Notes under the pieces: generated by a model
Seen by the model: the letters and a program-made list of their open reading frames with translations, nothing else
The model's database searches: none
What the model was told of the DNA's origin: nothing
In this document: in pieces, positions 27,592 to 35,059 of the stretch
Numbering within the stretch: position 1 is the first letter of the stretch
How the letters are laid out: each line of letters opens with the position of its first letter
From: Aestuariibius violaceus
Lineage (GTDB): Bacteria > Pseudomonadota > Alphaproteobacteria > Rhodobacterales > Rhodobacteraceae
DNA length: 64,000 nucleotides
NCBI RefSeq assembly: GCF_040779325.2
Contig: NZ_JBFONT020000002.1
Location: forward strand, 558,001-622,000
Direction of reading: 5' to 3'
Made by a program: the position numbers and the translations under genes

Positions 27592-28353
27592 ATGGAGCAT
27601 CAAGGGCGTCACGCACTCGTCACCGGCGGGAATGCGGGCATCGGGCTGGCGATCGCCAGGAGCCTCGCGGACGACGGAGCGACCGTGACGATCACCGGGC
27701 GCCGGACGGACCTCCTCAATCAGCTCGCAGCTGAGGATGATCGCCTTCATGCGCTGCAGATGGATGTTTCTGACGAAGACAGCGTTCGACAGGGCATCGC
27801 CGATGCTGCCAAGGCGCGCGGCCCGATATCGATCTGCGTTGCCAATGCCGGGATTGCCGAAGGACAGCCCTTCGCCTCGGTCGCTCTCGACGATTGGCGT
27901 CGGATGATGTCGATCAATCTCGATGGCGCCTTCCTGACGTTGCAATCCGCCCTTGCCACCTTGGGACGCGACGATTGGGGACGGATGATCGTTGTCTCCT
28001 CCATCGCCGGCGTCCACGGCCTGAAAGGGGCGATCCCCTATACCGTCTCCAAGCACGGCATGATCGGGCTCATCCGGGGCTTGTCGGAAGAGTATATGGG
28101 CAGCCGGATCACCTTCAATGCGATCTGTCCGGGTTATGTTGAGACGGACATCGTCACAAACCAGGCCAAGGCGATCGCCAAGCGCCAGGGAATTACCGAG
28201 GAAGAGGCGACGGCTTACATGGCCAAAGGCAATCGTCACCGGACGCTTCTGCAGGTCGACGAGGTTGCCGCGTCCGCCCACTGGCTTTGCTCCGAGGGCG
28301 CGCGGTCGGTCAACGGCCAGACGATCCAGATTGCCGGCGGTCAGATCGCGTGA
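27592..28353 (+). CDS. Short-chain dehydrogenase/reductase (kynureninase-linked)
   Basis: This is a 253-residue SDR with classical motifs: the cofactor loop VTGGNAGIGLAIA, VANAGIAEG (NAG), catalytic Ser in VSSIAGVHG, YTVSK (YxxxK) and the end signature AGGQIA. It resembles 3-hydroxybutyrate-type and 3-oxoacyl-reductase-type SDRs; the substrate is unknown. The ATG at 27592 is preceded by GGAGG with a 6-nt spacer. The kynureninase gene begins 10 nt after its stop and the GNAT gene is coupled to that, so the three form one operon. A role in tryptophan/kynurenine breakdown is inference. Confidence 0.88.
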   Translation: MEHQGRHALVTGGNAGIGLAIARSLADDGATVTITGRRTDLLNQLAAEDDRLHALQMDVSDEDSVRQGIADAAKARGPISICVANAGIAEGQPFASVALDDWRRMMSINLDGAFLTLQSALATLGRDDWGRMIVVSSIAGVHGLKGAIPYTVSKHGMIGLIRGLSEEYMGSRITFNAICPGYVETDIVTNQAKAIAKRQGITEEEATAYMAKGNRHRTLLQVDEVAASAHWLCSEGARSVNGQTIQIAGGQIA

Positions 28354-28363
28354 CGGACCGCCA

Positions 28364-29557
28364 ATGACCGATTTCGCCGAAACCAAGACATTATTTCACC
28401 TGCCAGAGGGGGTCGTCTATCTGGACGGTAACTCTCTGGGGCCACTGCCCAAATCGGCACCCGCCCGGATTGCGCAGGCGGTCGAGGCCGAATGGGGCGC
28501 AGAGCTGATCGGCGGTTGGACCAAGTGCGGCTGGATGGATCAACCCACCGCATTGGGAGACCGCATCGGCCGTCTGATCGGTGCCGCGCCGGGGACGACG
28601 ACCATCGGCGATACCCTGTCGATCAAGGTCTTTCAGGCGCTTTCGGCGGCCCTTGCGCTGCGTCCGGACCGGAGAATTGTGCTGACTGACATGGGGAATT
28701 TCCCGACTGATCTCTACATGGCGCAATCCCTTCTCGATGCGCTTGGGCAGGGCCATGTCCTCAAGGCCGTTGCGCCGGAGGAGGTCGCAGATCACTTGGG
28801 CGAAGACGTGGCGGTTCTCATGCTCACTCAGGTCGATTACCGGACAGGGCGTCGACACGATATGGCCGGGTTGACGGCTGCTGCACATGAGAAGGGCGCG
28901 CTAACTGTCTGGGATCTCGCGCACTCCGCCGGGGCGATTGCTGTAAACATGATCGGGACCGGAGCGGATTTCTGCGTCGGCTGCACATACAAGTTCCTCA
29001 ATGCCGGGCCAGGCGCGCCTGCCTTTATCTCGGTTGCCCCGCAGCATGCAGAGAAGACCGAACCGATCCTTGCCGGGTGGCTCGGCCACGCTGCCCCCTT
29101 CGCCTTCGAGCCAGCCTATCGCGCCGGTCTGGGGATCGAGCGGTTCCGCGTGGGGACACCGCCGGTTCTGCAGATGGCGGCGCTCGATGCGGCGCTCGAT
29201 ATCTGGGATGGCGTCGATCTCGCAGCTCTGGAGGAAAAGGCCGCAACTCTTGGAAATCTCTTCATAAACGAGGTGGAGGCGCGCTGTCCGGACCTGACCC
29301 TCGCCTCCCCACGGGATGCGCGCCATCGTGGCAGTCAGGTATCGTTCCGGCACCCGGACGGCTACCCGATTATGCAGGCGCTGATCGCAGATGGCGTGGT
29401 GGGAGACTTCCGCGCGCCGGACATTCTTCGCTTCGGGATCACGCCGCTGTATCTGGATGAAGCTGATATCAGAACTGCCACTGAACGTATTGAAACCGTA
29501 ATGAAAACTCGCGCCTACGATCTGCCGGAGCATCGCGAGGTCAAGGCCGTCACGTGA
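28364..29557 (+). CDS. kynU: Kynureninase
   Basis: This 397-residue PLP enzyme (EC 3.7.1.3) splits L-kynurenine to anthranilate and alanine. Family marks are VYLDGNSLGPLP, the PLP-contact NFPTDLYMAQ, VWDLAHSAGA (Asp), GCTYKFLNAGPGAPAF with the Schiff-base lysine at residue 210, and FRVGTPPVLQMAALDAAL. The ATG at 28364 gives a product of usual length. Neither tryptophan dioxygenase nor kynurenine formamidase is in this window, so the pathway must be completed elsewhere or an external substrate is used. The last 4 bp overlap the GNAT start. Confidence 0.94.
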   Translation: MTDFAETKTLFHLPEGVVYLDGNSLGPLPKSAPARIAQAVEAEWGAELIGGWTKCGWMDQPTALGDRIGRLIGAAPGTTTIGDTLSIKVFQALSAALALRPDRRIVLTDMGNFPTDLYMAQSLLDALGQGHVLKAVAPEEVADHLGEDVAVLMLTQVDYRTGRRHDMAGLTAAAHEKGALTVWDLAHSAGAIAVNMIGTGADFCVGCTYKFLNAGPGAPAFISVAPQHAEKTEPILAGWLGHAAPFAFEPAYRAGLGIERFRVGTPPVLQMAALDAALDIWDGVDLAALEEKAATLGNLFINEVEARCPDLTLASPRDARHRGSQVSFRHPDGYPIMQALIADGVVGDFRAPDILRFGITPLYLDEADIRTATERIETVMKTRAYDLPEHREVKAVT

Positions 29558-30039
29558 TCGAGCTTCGCCCTTTCAAGCTGGATCAGGCGGCTTCTGCCCG
29601 CCGTCTGATGCACGACGCGATCCGCATCGGCGCGGCGGAGCTTTATGACGCGGACCAGCGCAGCGCCTGGTCGCCCTCGCCTGCGCCGGGACCGGAGTGG
29701 CGGGATCGATTGGCCGACCATATCACGATCATGGCTTTCGAGGTCCTGCCCGAGATCGACGTTCTCGCCGGTTTTGGAACGATCCGGCGGGACGGGTATC
29801 TGGACCTGCTGTTCGTTGCACCGAACCAGCGGCGGAGCGGTCTGGCCGGGCGCCTTCACGATGCTCTGCTCGACGGGCTGACCGATCCCCTGCCGGAGCG
29901 GCTGACGACGCGCGCCTCTCTCTATGCCCGGCCGTTTCTGGAGCGGCGCGGCTGGGTCGTCACGGCGGAAGATCCGCAGACGCGGGGGGAGGCTACCTTG
30001 CCGGCCTATGCGATGGAACGACCCTACAAGCTTTTGTAA
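29554..30039 (+). CDS. GNAT family N-acetyltransferase
   Basis: This is a 161-residue acetyltransferase of the GNAT fold. The acetyl-CoA pyrophosphate loop is PNQRRSGLAGRLHDALL (the R/Q-x-x-G-x-G/A motif), preceded by the strand DGYLDLLFV. The acceptor is unknown. The GTG start overlaps the kynureninase stop (GTGA), so it is translated with that gene; it might acetylate a kynurenine-pathway amine, which is speculation. Its 3' end overlaps the convergent D-lyxose isomerase gene by 16 bp. Confidence 0.85.
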   Translation: MIELRPFKLDQAASARRLMHDAIRIGAAELYDADQRSAWSPSPAPGPEWRDRLADHITIMAFEVLPEIDVLAGFGTIRRDGYLDLLFVAPNQRRSGLAGRLHDALLDGLTDPLPERLTTRASLYARPFLERRGWVVTAEDPQTRGEATLPAYAMERPYKLL

Positions 30040-30698
30040 TCACTTACCAAAAGGTGCCGTGGGTCTTCGTCTTCCTCGATCTCCGCAAAGCGTCCGATGG
30101 GCTCCCGAAAGATGTTGTCGGTCTCGTCGTCGTTCACCATCGAGACCTCCCCGATCAGCACATGGCCACCGTCCCCCCAGAAGGCGTGCCAATCGCCGGG
30201 CATCAGCGTCACGCTTTCGCCGGGCGCGAGTTTCAGCACCTCGCCCGGCGCGAAGTCTTTGGGGATGCCATCGCACATCACGGTGCCGCCCGCGGTTTCA
30301 TCGAAGCGGCCCTCGGCGTCAGACCCGTAGAGTTCCACCGCCAGGGTCGCCCCGCCGCGGTTGATGATATCCTCGGCCTTGATGACATGGGTGTGCATGG
30401 GAGAAAGCTGATCTTTCTTTGAAATCAGCAGCTTCTCGGCATAGCACATGCCCTGTCCGGCGCGCAGATCCTCCAGCCGTCCGTTGCGGAGCGTGAAGAG
30501 GAACAGCCCCATCTCGCCAAACCGGCCCTGACCGTAATCGGTGATGTCCCAGCCGCAGCGCCGGTCGACGATCACTTGGGCTTCGGGCGCCCTGAACCGG
30601 TCGGGCGTCCACCAGGCGAAGGGCGGCAGCTGGAACCCGAACCGCGCGATCATCTCTTCGGCCTCGGCCATTATCTTGTTGATTTCGCTCCGTTTCAT
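30024..30698 (-). CDS. D-lyxose ketol-isomerase
   Basis: This is a 224-residue cupin-fold sugar isomerase of the D-lyxose isomerase family (EC 5.3.1.15), which interconverts D-lyxose and D-xylulose and usually D-mannose and D-fructose. Metal ligands are visible in SPMHTHVIKAEDII (HxH and Glu) and MPGDWHAFWG (His). The N-terminus, MKRSEINKIMAEAEEMI, is typical. The ATG at 30698 follows a G-rich stretch. No sugar transporter, kinase or regulator is adjacent, so it is an isolated gene. The overlap with the GNAT gene is tail-to-tail. Confidence 0.87.
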   Translation of the reverse strand: MKRSEINKIMAEAEEMIARFGFQLPPFAWWTPDRFRAPEAQVIVDRRCGWDITDYGQGRFGEMGLFLFTLRNGRLEDLRAGQGMCYAEKLLISKKDQLSPMHTHVIKAEDIINRGGATLAVELYGSDAEGRFDETAGGTVMCDGIPKDFAPGEVLKLAPGESVTLMPGDWHAFWGDGGHVLIGEVSMVNDDETDNIFREPIGRFAEIEEDEDPRHLLVSDYKSL

Positions 30699-30804
30699 AT
30701 TTCCACCCCACGACAGTGTTCTGCGGATCTTCGCGCATCGTCCGACGGAAGTCTTCACAGATACCGTTCAAAGCTCATCGGAAACGCCAGGAAAGGCAAA
30801 ATCC

Positions 30805-31083
30805 ATGAAGCTTTTCAGCACTGCACTTGCAATGATACTTCTTGCAACCCCGGTTCTTTCGGATGACCGGCACCCGCCGATACCTCTTCTGCTCCAGAAC
30901 AGTGACGGCCCGGGCGACCGATTTGACGACCATCGGCGAAACCACCGGGCAGATCGGATCGAAGATCGCATTGACGAGCGGTACGATCGCGGCCCGATCG
31001 ATCGGATCGAGGATGTCTACGACCGCCGTGAGGATTACCGCGATCGTCGCCGGGGACCATGGCGCCCACTTGCTATGAATTGA
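30805..31083 (+). CDS. Small secreted Asp/Arg-rich protein, unknown function
   Basis: This is a 92-residue product with a clear signal peptide (MKLFSTALAMILLATPVLS). The mature part is extraordinarily charged, with repeats of the type DRxED, RIEDRIDERYDR, DRIEDVYDRRED and YRDRRRGPWRP. This looks like a low-complexity or single α-helical periplasmic protein, perhaps metal- or polyanion-binding, but no family is recognised. AGGAAAGG precedes the ATG by 8 nt. It is convergent with the PuuD-like gene, with a hairpin between them. Confidence 0.7.
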   Translation: MKLFSTALAMILLATPVLSDDRHPPIPLLLQNSDGPGDRFDDHRRNHRADRIEDRIDERYDRGPIDRIEDVYDRREDYRDRRRGPWRPLAMN

Positions 31084-31090
31084 TTAACGC

Positions 31091-31120
31091 GGCGGGTGGG
31101 GGCAATCGTGCCCGCCCGCG
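31091..31120. terminator. Bidirectional hairpin between convergent genes (GGYGGG family, copy 2)
   Basis: GGGCA/TGCCC closed by ATCG extends, across a 2-nt bulge, to GCGGGT/GCCCGC. It lies 8 nt after the small charged gene and 6 nt before the stop of the convergent hydrolase gene. There is no T-run on either side. Confidence 0.5.
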
Positions 31121-31125
31121 CAACA

Positions 31126-31902
31126 CTAGGCGCTGAGCAATGTGCGATGCTGGCGCAGGTCAGCCCAGGCGCGGACGGCGTCGCCGAACGCCTCGAACAA
31201 AGGGCGGGAGACCGGGTCGCAGGCGGCGTTCCATTCAGGGTGCCACTGGACCGACAGTGTAAAGCCCGTTGCGCCTTCGATATGCAGCGCCTCTGGCGTG
31301 CCGTCGGGCGCATGGCCGTCGATCGAGACCCGTGCGCCTGGCCGCTTGATCCCCTGACCGTGAAGCGAGTTGGTCATCACCTCACGCGCACCGAAAAGGT
31401 CCACGAACGGACTGCCTTCGCGCAGGGTCACGACGTGGCGGAGGGCAAACTTTTCCTCCAACGTCCCGTCGGGGGGCATCCGGTGATTGTCGCGGCCAGG
31501 CAGATCGCGGATCTCTGGGTGGAGCGCGCCGCCCATCGCGACGTTGACCTCCTGAAACCCTCGGCAAATGCCAAGGAAGGGCTGGCCACGATCCACCAGT
31601 TTGCGGATCAGCGGCAGGGTGATGGCGTCGCGATTGCGGTCGAAGGCGCCATGGGCGGGCGTTTCGTCCTCGCCGTATTCCTCGGGATGCACATTGGGGC
31701 GCCCACCGGTGAAGAGGAAGCCGTCACAGACCTCCATCAGTTCGTCGACACTGACATAGGCCGGGTCGGCCGGGATCAGCATCGGCACGCAATCCGAGAC
31801 CTCGGCGACGGCGGACGAGTTGATCGTGCCGCCTGCATGGGCGGGATATTCGTCATTGATCATGTACGAGTTACCGATGATGCCGACGATGGGCCGTGCC
31901 AT
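31126..31902 (-). CDS. Gamma-glutamyl-gamma-aminobutyrate hydrolase family protein (class I GATase-like, PuuD type)
   Basis: This is a 258-residue peptidase C26 family protein. The nucleophile elbow LGICRGFQEVNVA carries the catalytic Cys, and SVQWHPEW carries the His-Glu pair. DGFLFTGGRPNVHPEEYGE is the conserved substrate/oxyanion region. PuuD hydrolyses gamma-Glu-GABA in putrescine catabolism. No other puu genes are adjacent, so the substrate is uncertain. The ATG at 31902 is preceded by AGGAGG with a 4-nt spacer. Confidence 0.9.
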   Translation of the reverse strand: MARPIVGIIGNSYMINDEYPAHAGGTINSSAVAEVSDCVPMLIPADPAYVSVDELMEVCDGFLFTGGRPNVHPEEYGEDETPAHGAFDRNRDAITLPLIRKLVDRGQPFLGICRGFQEVNVAMGGALHPEIRDLPGRDNHRMPPDGTLEEKFALRHVVTLREGSPFVDLFGAREVMTNSLHGQGIKRPGARVSIDGHAPDGTPEALHIEGATGFTLSVQWHPEWNAACDPVSRPLFEAFGDAVRAWADLRQHRTLLSA

Positions 31903-32092
31903 GAGACCTCCTGATGTGTTCCGGCCGAAGATAGGCGCGGCGCGGCGCTTGGAAAACCTCAATTTTAGTAGAGTCATCCTAAGGGGAATGCACAGAAAGT
32001 AGGGGCAACCTTACTCGTCAGGTGCGGGTGATCCGGGGCACACTGATAATGCGCCTTGGTGCGCATGTTGGTATTTGAGTGGAGTGTTACCG

Positions 32093-32260
32093 ATGGAAAA
32101 TGCGTTCATTTACGACGCCGTCCGGCGGATCGAGGAACAGGAAGAGATGCGGGCGCAAGCCTATCTGCATGCCCCCGATCCGCTGGAATTCGAGTTCGGC
32201 GAAGACGACCCCGAAGTTCCCGAAGAGGCGTTGGAAGACTGGCTGTTCGACGGCCACTGA
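32093..32260 (+). CDS. Small acidic protein, unknown function
   Basis: This is a 55-residue product starting MENAFIYDAVRRIEEQEEMRAQAYLHAP. Its second half is strongly acidic (PLEFEFGEDDPEVPEEALEDWLFDGH). GTGGAG lies about 8 nt before the ATG, and the frame ends in a clean stop 77 nt before malate synthase. It has no signal peptide or membrane segment. It might be a regulator or partner of the downstream gene, but nothing supports a function beyond position. An in-frame TTG at 32075 is possible. Confidence 0.6.
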   Translation: MENAFIYDAVRRIEEQEEMRAQAYLHAPDPLEFEFGEDDPEVPEEALEDWLFDGH

Positions 32261-32337
32261 GCCTCTGACCCGCGCTGCCGTTGCCTAAGGCCCCGATTGT
32301 CGCTAGCTCCGACAAGGAGAACGACAGGGAGGGTCGC

Positions 32338-34494
32338 ATGGTTGATCGCGTGGAACGGGCCGGATTGCAGGTGGACCGGCATCTGGCGGATTTTCTCGAA
32401 GGCGAGGCCCTTCCCGGGACCGGGATCGAGGCCGGTGCCTTCTGGGACGGGTTCGCCGGGATCGTCCGTGACCTGACGCCGAAGAACCGCGCGCTGCTGG
32501 CGCGGCGGGACGAGTTGCAAAGCCAGATCGACGACTGGCACATCGCGCGGCGTGGCAAGCCGCATGATGCGGACGCCTATCGGGCGTTCTTGAAAGAGAT
32601 CGGCTATCTCGTTGACGAAGGGCCGGATTTCGAGATCGAGACCGCGAATACCGACCCCGAGATCGCCGCCCTGCCCGGACCGCAGCTGGTCGTGCCGATC
32701 ATGAATGCGCGCTTCGCGCTGAATGCGGCGAATGCGCGGTGGGGCAACCTCTACGACGCGCTTTACGGCACCGATGCGTTGGGCGATCTGCCCTCGGGCG
32801 GCGGCTATGACAAGGCGCGCGGGGCGAAGGTGATCGCCTGGGCGAAGGAATTTCTGGATCGCGCCGCGCCACTTGAGAGCGGCTCGTGGAGCGATGCAAC
32901 CGAGCTGAGCTTTGCCGCTGGCGGGTTCGTCGTTCAGCAGGGCGAGACGTCGACCGGGCTGGCCGATCCGACGAAATTCCTCGGCCATGCGACCATGGGC
33001 GATTTCAAGGCGTTTCTTCTGCAGAACAACGGCTTGCGGATCGAACTGCTGGTCAACCGCGACAACGAGATCGGCAAGGATGACCCGGCCGGGCTGGCCG
33101 CCGTGAACCTGGAATCCGCCGTCTCGACCATCATGGATTGCGAGGATTCCGTCGCTGCCGTCGATGGCGAGGACAAGGCGCTGGCCTACCGCAACTGGCT
33201 GGGGCTGATGAAGGGCGACCTGAAAGAGACCTTCCAGAAGGGCGGCGAGACGATCACGCGCGAACTCTACGGGGATTTCGATTATACGGCGCCCGATGGC
33301 GCGCCCTTTCCGGTGAAGTGCCGGTCGCTGATGCTGGTCCGGAATGTGGGGCATCTGATGACCAATCCGGCCATCCTCGACGGGGACGGCGCGGAGGTGT
33401 TCGAAGGGCTGATGGATGCGGCCTTCACCACGCTGATCGCGATGCATGATCTGAAAAAAACGGAAGGGCCCCGGAACTCGGAAACCGGCAGCGTTTATGT
33501 TGTGAAGCCCAAGATGCACGGGCCCGAGGAAGTGGCCTTCGCCGTGGAGATCTTCGACCGGGTCGAGGACATGCTGGGCCTGCCGCGCAACACCGTGAAG
33601 ATCGGGATCATGGACGAGGAACGGCGCACCTCGGCCAATCTGAAAGAATGCATTCGGGCCGCCAAGTCCAGGGTTTGCTTCATCAATACCGGCTTCCTCG
33701 ATCGCACCGGAGACGAGATCCATACCTCGATGGAAGCAGGCCCGATGATCGAGAAAGGCGCGATGAAGGGCACCGACTGGATCCAGTCCTACGAGGCGCG
33801 CAACGTCGACATTGGCCTCGCCTGCGGCCTCAAGGGCAAGGCCCAGATCGGCAAGGGGATGTGGGCGATGCCCGACCGGATGGAGGCGATGCTGGAGGAA
33901 AAGATCGGCCACCCGAAGGCGGGCGCGACCTGCGCCTGGGTGCCCTCGCCTACGGCGGCCACCTTGCACGCCACGCATTACCATGAAGTCGACGTCCTGG
34001 CCCGTCAGGACGAGTTGAAGGCCGGTGGCCCTCGAGGGACGCTCGAGGCCCTGCTGACCATCCCGGTCGCAGAGGGGCGAAACTGGTCGGAGGAGGAGAT
34101 CACGCGCGAGATCGAGAACAACGCGCAAGGCATCCTCGGCTACGTCGTGCGCTGGATCGATCAAGGGGTCGGATGCTCGAAAGTGCCTGATATCAATGAC
34201 ATAGGCCTGATGGAGGATCGCGCGACCTGCCGGATCTCCTCCCAGGCGCTGGCGAACTGGCTGCATCACGGAGTGATCTCGCGCGATCAGGTGATGAAGG
34301 GCATGCGCAAGATGGCCGAGGTCGTGGACCGGCAGAATGCGGGCGATCCAAGCTATGAGCCGATGGCGCCCGGCTTTGACGGGCTGGCCTTTCAGGCGGC
34401 GTGCGACCTTGTCTTCAAGGGGCGCGAGCAGCCCTCGGGCTATACGGAGCCTGTTCTGCACCAGCGGCGGCTGGAGCTGAAAGCGGCGCGGTGA
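32338..34494 (+). CDS. glcB: Malate synthase G
   Basis: This is a 718-residue monomeric enzyme that condenses glyoxylate with acetyl-CoA to malate. It shows the magnesium/catalytic region TIMDCEDSVAAVDGEDK, NTVKIGIMDEERRTS (Glu), NTGFLDRTGDEIHTS, and the C-terminal catalytic-base region SKVPDINDIGLMEDRATCR. The length matches the G isoform, distinct from the shorter A isoform. The ATG at 32338 has GGGAGG six bases upstream. No isocitrate lyase is in the window. A hairpin (34502-34520) closes the unit. Confidence 0.96.
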   Translation: MVDRVERAGLQVDRHLADFLEGEALPGTGIEAGAFWDGFAGIVRDLTPKNRALLARRDELQSQIDDWHIARRGKPHDADAYRAFLKEIGYLVDEGPDFEIETANTDPEIAALPGPQLVVPIMNARFALNAANARWGNLYDALYGTDALGDLPSGGGYDKARGAKVIAWAKEFLDRAAPLESGSWSDATELSFAAGGFVVQQGETSTGLADPTKFLGHATMGDFKAFLLQNNGLRIELLVNRDNEIGKDDPAGLAAVNLESAVSTIMDCEDSVAAVDGEDKALAYRNWLGLMKGDLKETFQKGGETITRELYGDFDYTAPDGAPFPVKCRSLMLVRNVGHLMTNPAILDGDGAEVFEGLMDAAFTTLIAMHDLKKTEGPRNSETGSVYVVKPKMHGPEEVAFAVEIFDRVEDMLGLPRNTVKIGIMDEERRTSANLKECIRAAKSRVCFINTGFLDRTGDEIHTSMEAGPMIEKGAMKGTDWIQSYEARNVDIGLACGLKGKAQIGKGMWAMPDRMEAMLEEKIGHPKAGATCAWVPSPTAATLHATHYHEVDVLARQDELKAGGPRGTLEALLTIPVAEGRNWSEEEITREIENNAQGILGYVVRWIDQGVGCSKVPDINDIGLMEDRATCRISSQALANWLHHGVISRDQVMKGMRKMAEVVDRQNAGDPSYEPMAPGFDGLAFQAACDLVFKGREQPSGYTEPVLHQRRLELKAAR

Positions 34495-34501
34495 GGGGCG
34501 T

Positions 34502-34520
34502 GGTGGGGTGAAACCCCACC
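34502..34520. terminator. Hairpin downstream of malate synthase (GGYGGG family, copy 3)
   Basis: A perfect 8-bp stem GGTGGGGT / ACCCCACC with loop GAA begins 8 nt after the glcB stop. It lacks a T-run but is placed as a terminator. Confidence 0.55.
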
Positions 34521-34601
34521 CTACATCACCGCGGGTGCCACAGGTCTGAAGCGATCGTGACGGGTGCGGGCGGGGGGTGAGACGACCTTTCCCCGACTGA
34601 C

Positions 34602-34779
34602 CCTGCGAATCGTTCGTTAATGCAGGCAAAACAGGCCGATTTGCCGTGTCGGCATCCCGTCGGCTTTACGTCGGACTTTTGTCGGGCATTTTTCCGACGA
34701 GGAGCCCGGTAACGGAGCGTTCTGCCGCACTGCAGCGCAACAGCGTGGACAATGCGGCGGACGGGCGGAATTGTTTCCG
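34602..34779 (-). repeat. Iteron element B: second copy of the ~180-bp element, inverted
   Basis: Read on the minus strand it has CGGAAACAAT (34779-34770), GTTGCGCTGCA (34741-34731), four consecutive 11-mers with CCGAC (34686-34643) and CATTAACG plus GATTCGC (34622-34604). Gaps between the landmarks are 28, 44 and 20 nt, against 28, 45 and 21 nt in element A. It lies between convergent gene ends, so no gene stands downstream of it in its own orientation except antisense to glcB. Confidence 0.8.
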
Positions 34780-35042
34780 GGTCGAGTGAAGGGTGGCGAG
34801 GTCGGGCAGCGCCTGCCTGGGCGGGCGTTTCGGCGAAACGACTCCGATGGCAGGTGGGTCGTGCGGAGATGCACCATTTCGGTAGTCGAGAGGGTGAAAG
34901 CGCCTGCCGGGGGGCAGGCAGGCGCTGCCCCGGCCGGGGGCCGGGCGGGAAGGGATGGAGAACGCTGGCTCCTGTTGAAACCATACTTTTCCTCCTCAAA
35001 GGAGGTCCCGGCGCGAGGCCGGGACGGGTTGGACGGGGCGGC

Positions 35043-35059
35043 GGCGGGGTGCCCCCGCC
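35043..35059. repeat. Hairpin abutting the SDR stop codon (GGYGGG family, copy 4)
   Basis: GGCGGGG-TGC-CCCCGCC is directly followed by CTA, whose complement is the TAG stop of the minus-strand SDR gene. The shared CCCTAC edge with copy 3 suggests the repeat itself supplies the stop codon. Confidence 0.55.

Larger units (their letters stand above)
34495..35059. other. 565-nt repeat island between convergent glcB and SDR genes
   Basis: No gene is supported. In order it holds a GGTGGGGT-GAA-ACCCCACC hairpin (34502-34520), iteron element B (34602-34779, minus), a GGGCAGCGCC repeat fragment (34804-34813), CGTTTC-GGC-GAAACG (34826-34840), GCCTGCC-GGGG-GGCAGGC (34902-34919), GTCCCGGC-GCGAG-GCCGGGAC (35005-35025), and GGCGGGG-TGC-CCCCGCC at the SDR stop. 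It is a mosaic of short palindromes around a larger repeated element. Confidence 0.75.

Noticed and set aside
32161..34629. Open frame of 822 codons on the minus strand
   Set aside because: It is antisense to malate synthase G, whose catalytic motifs are intact on the plus strand.
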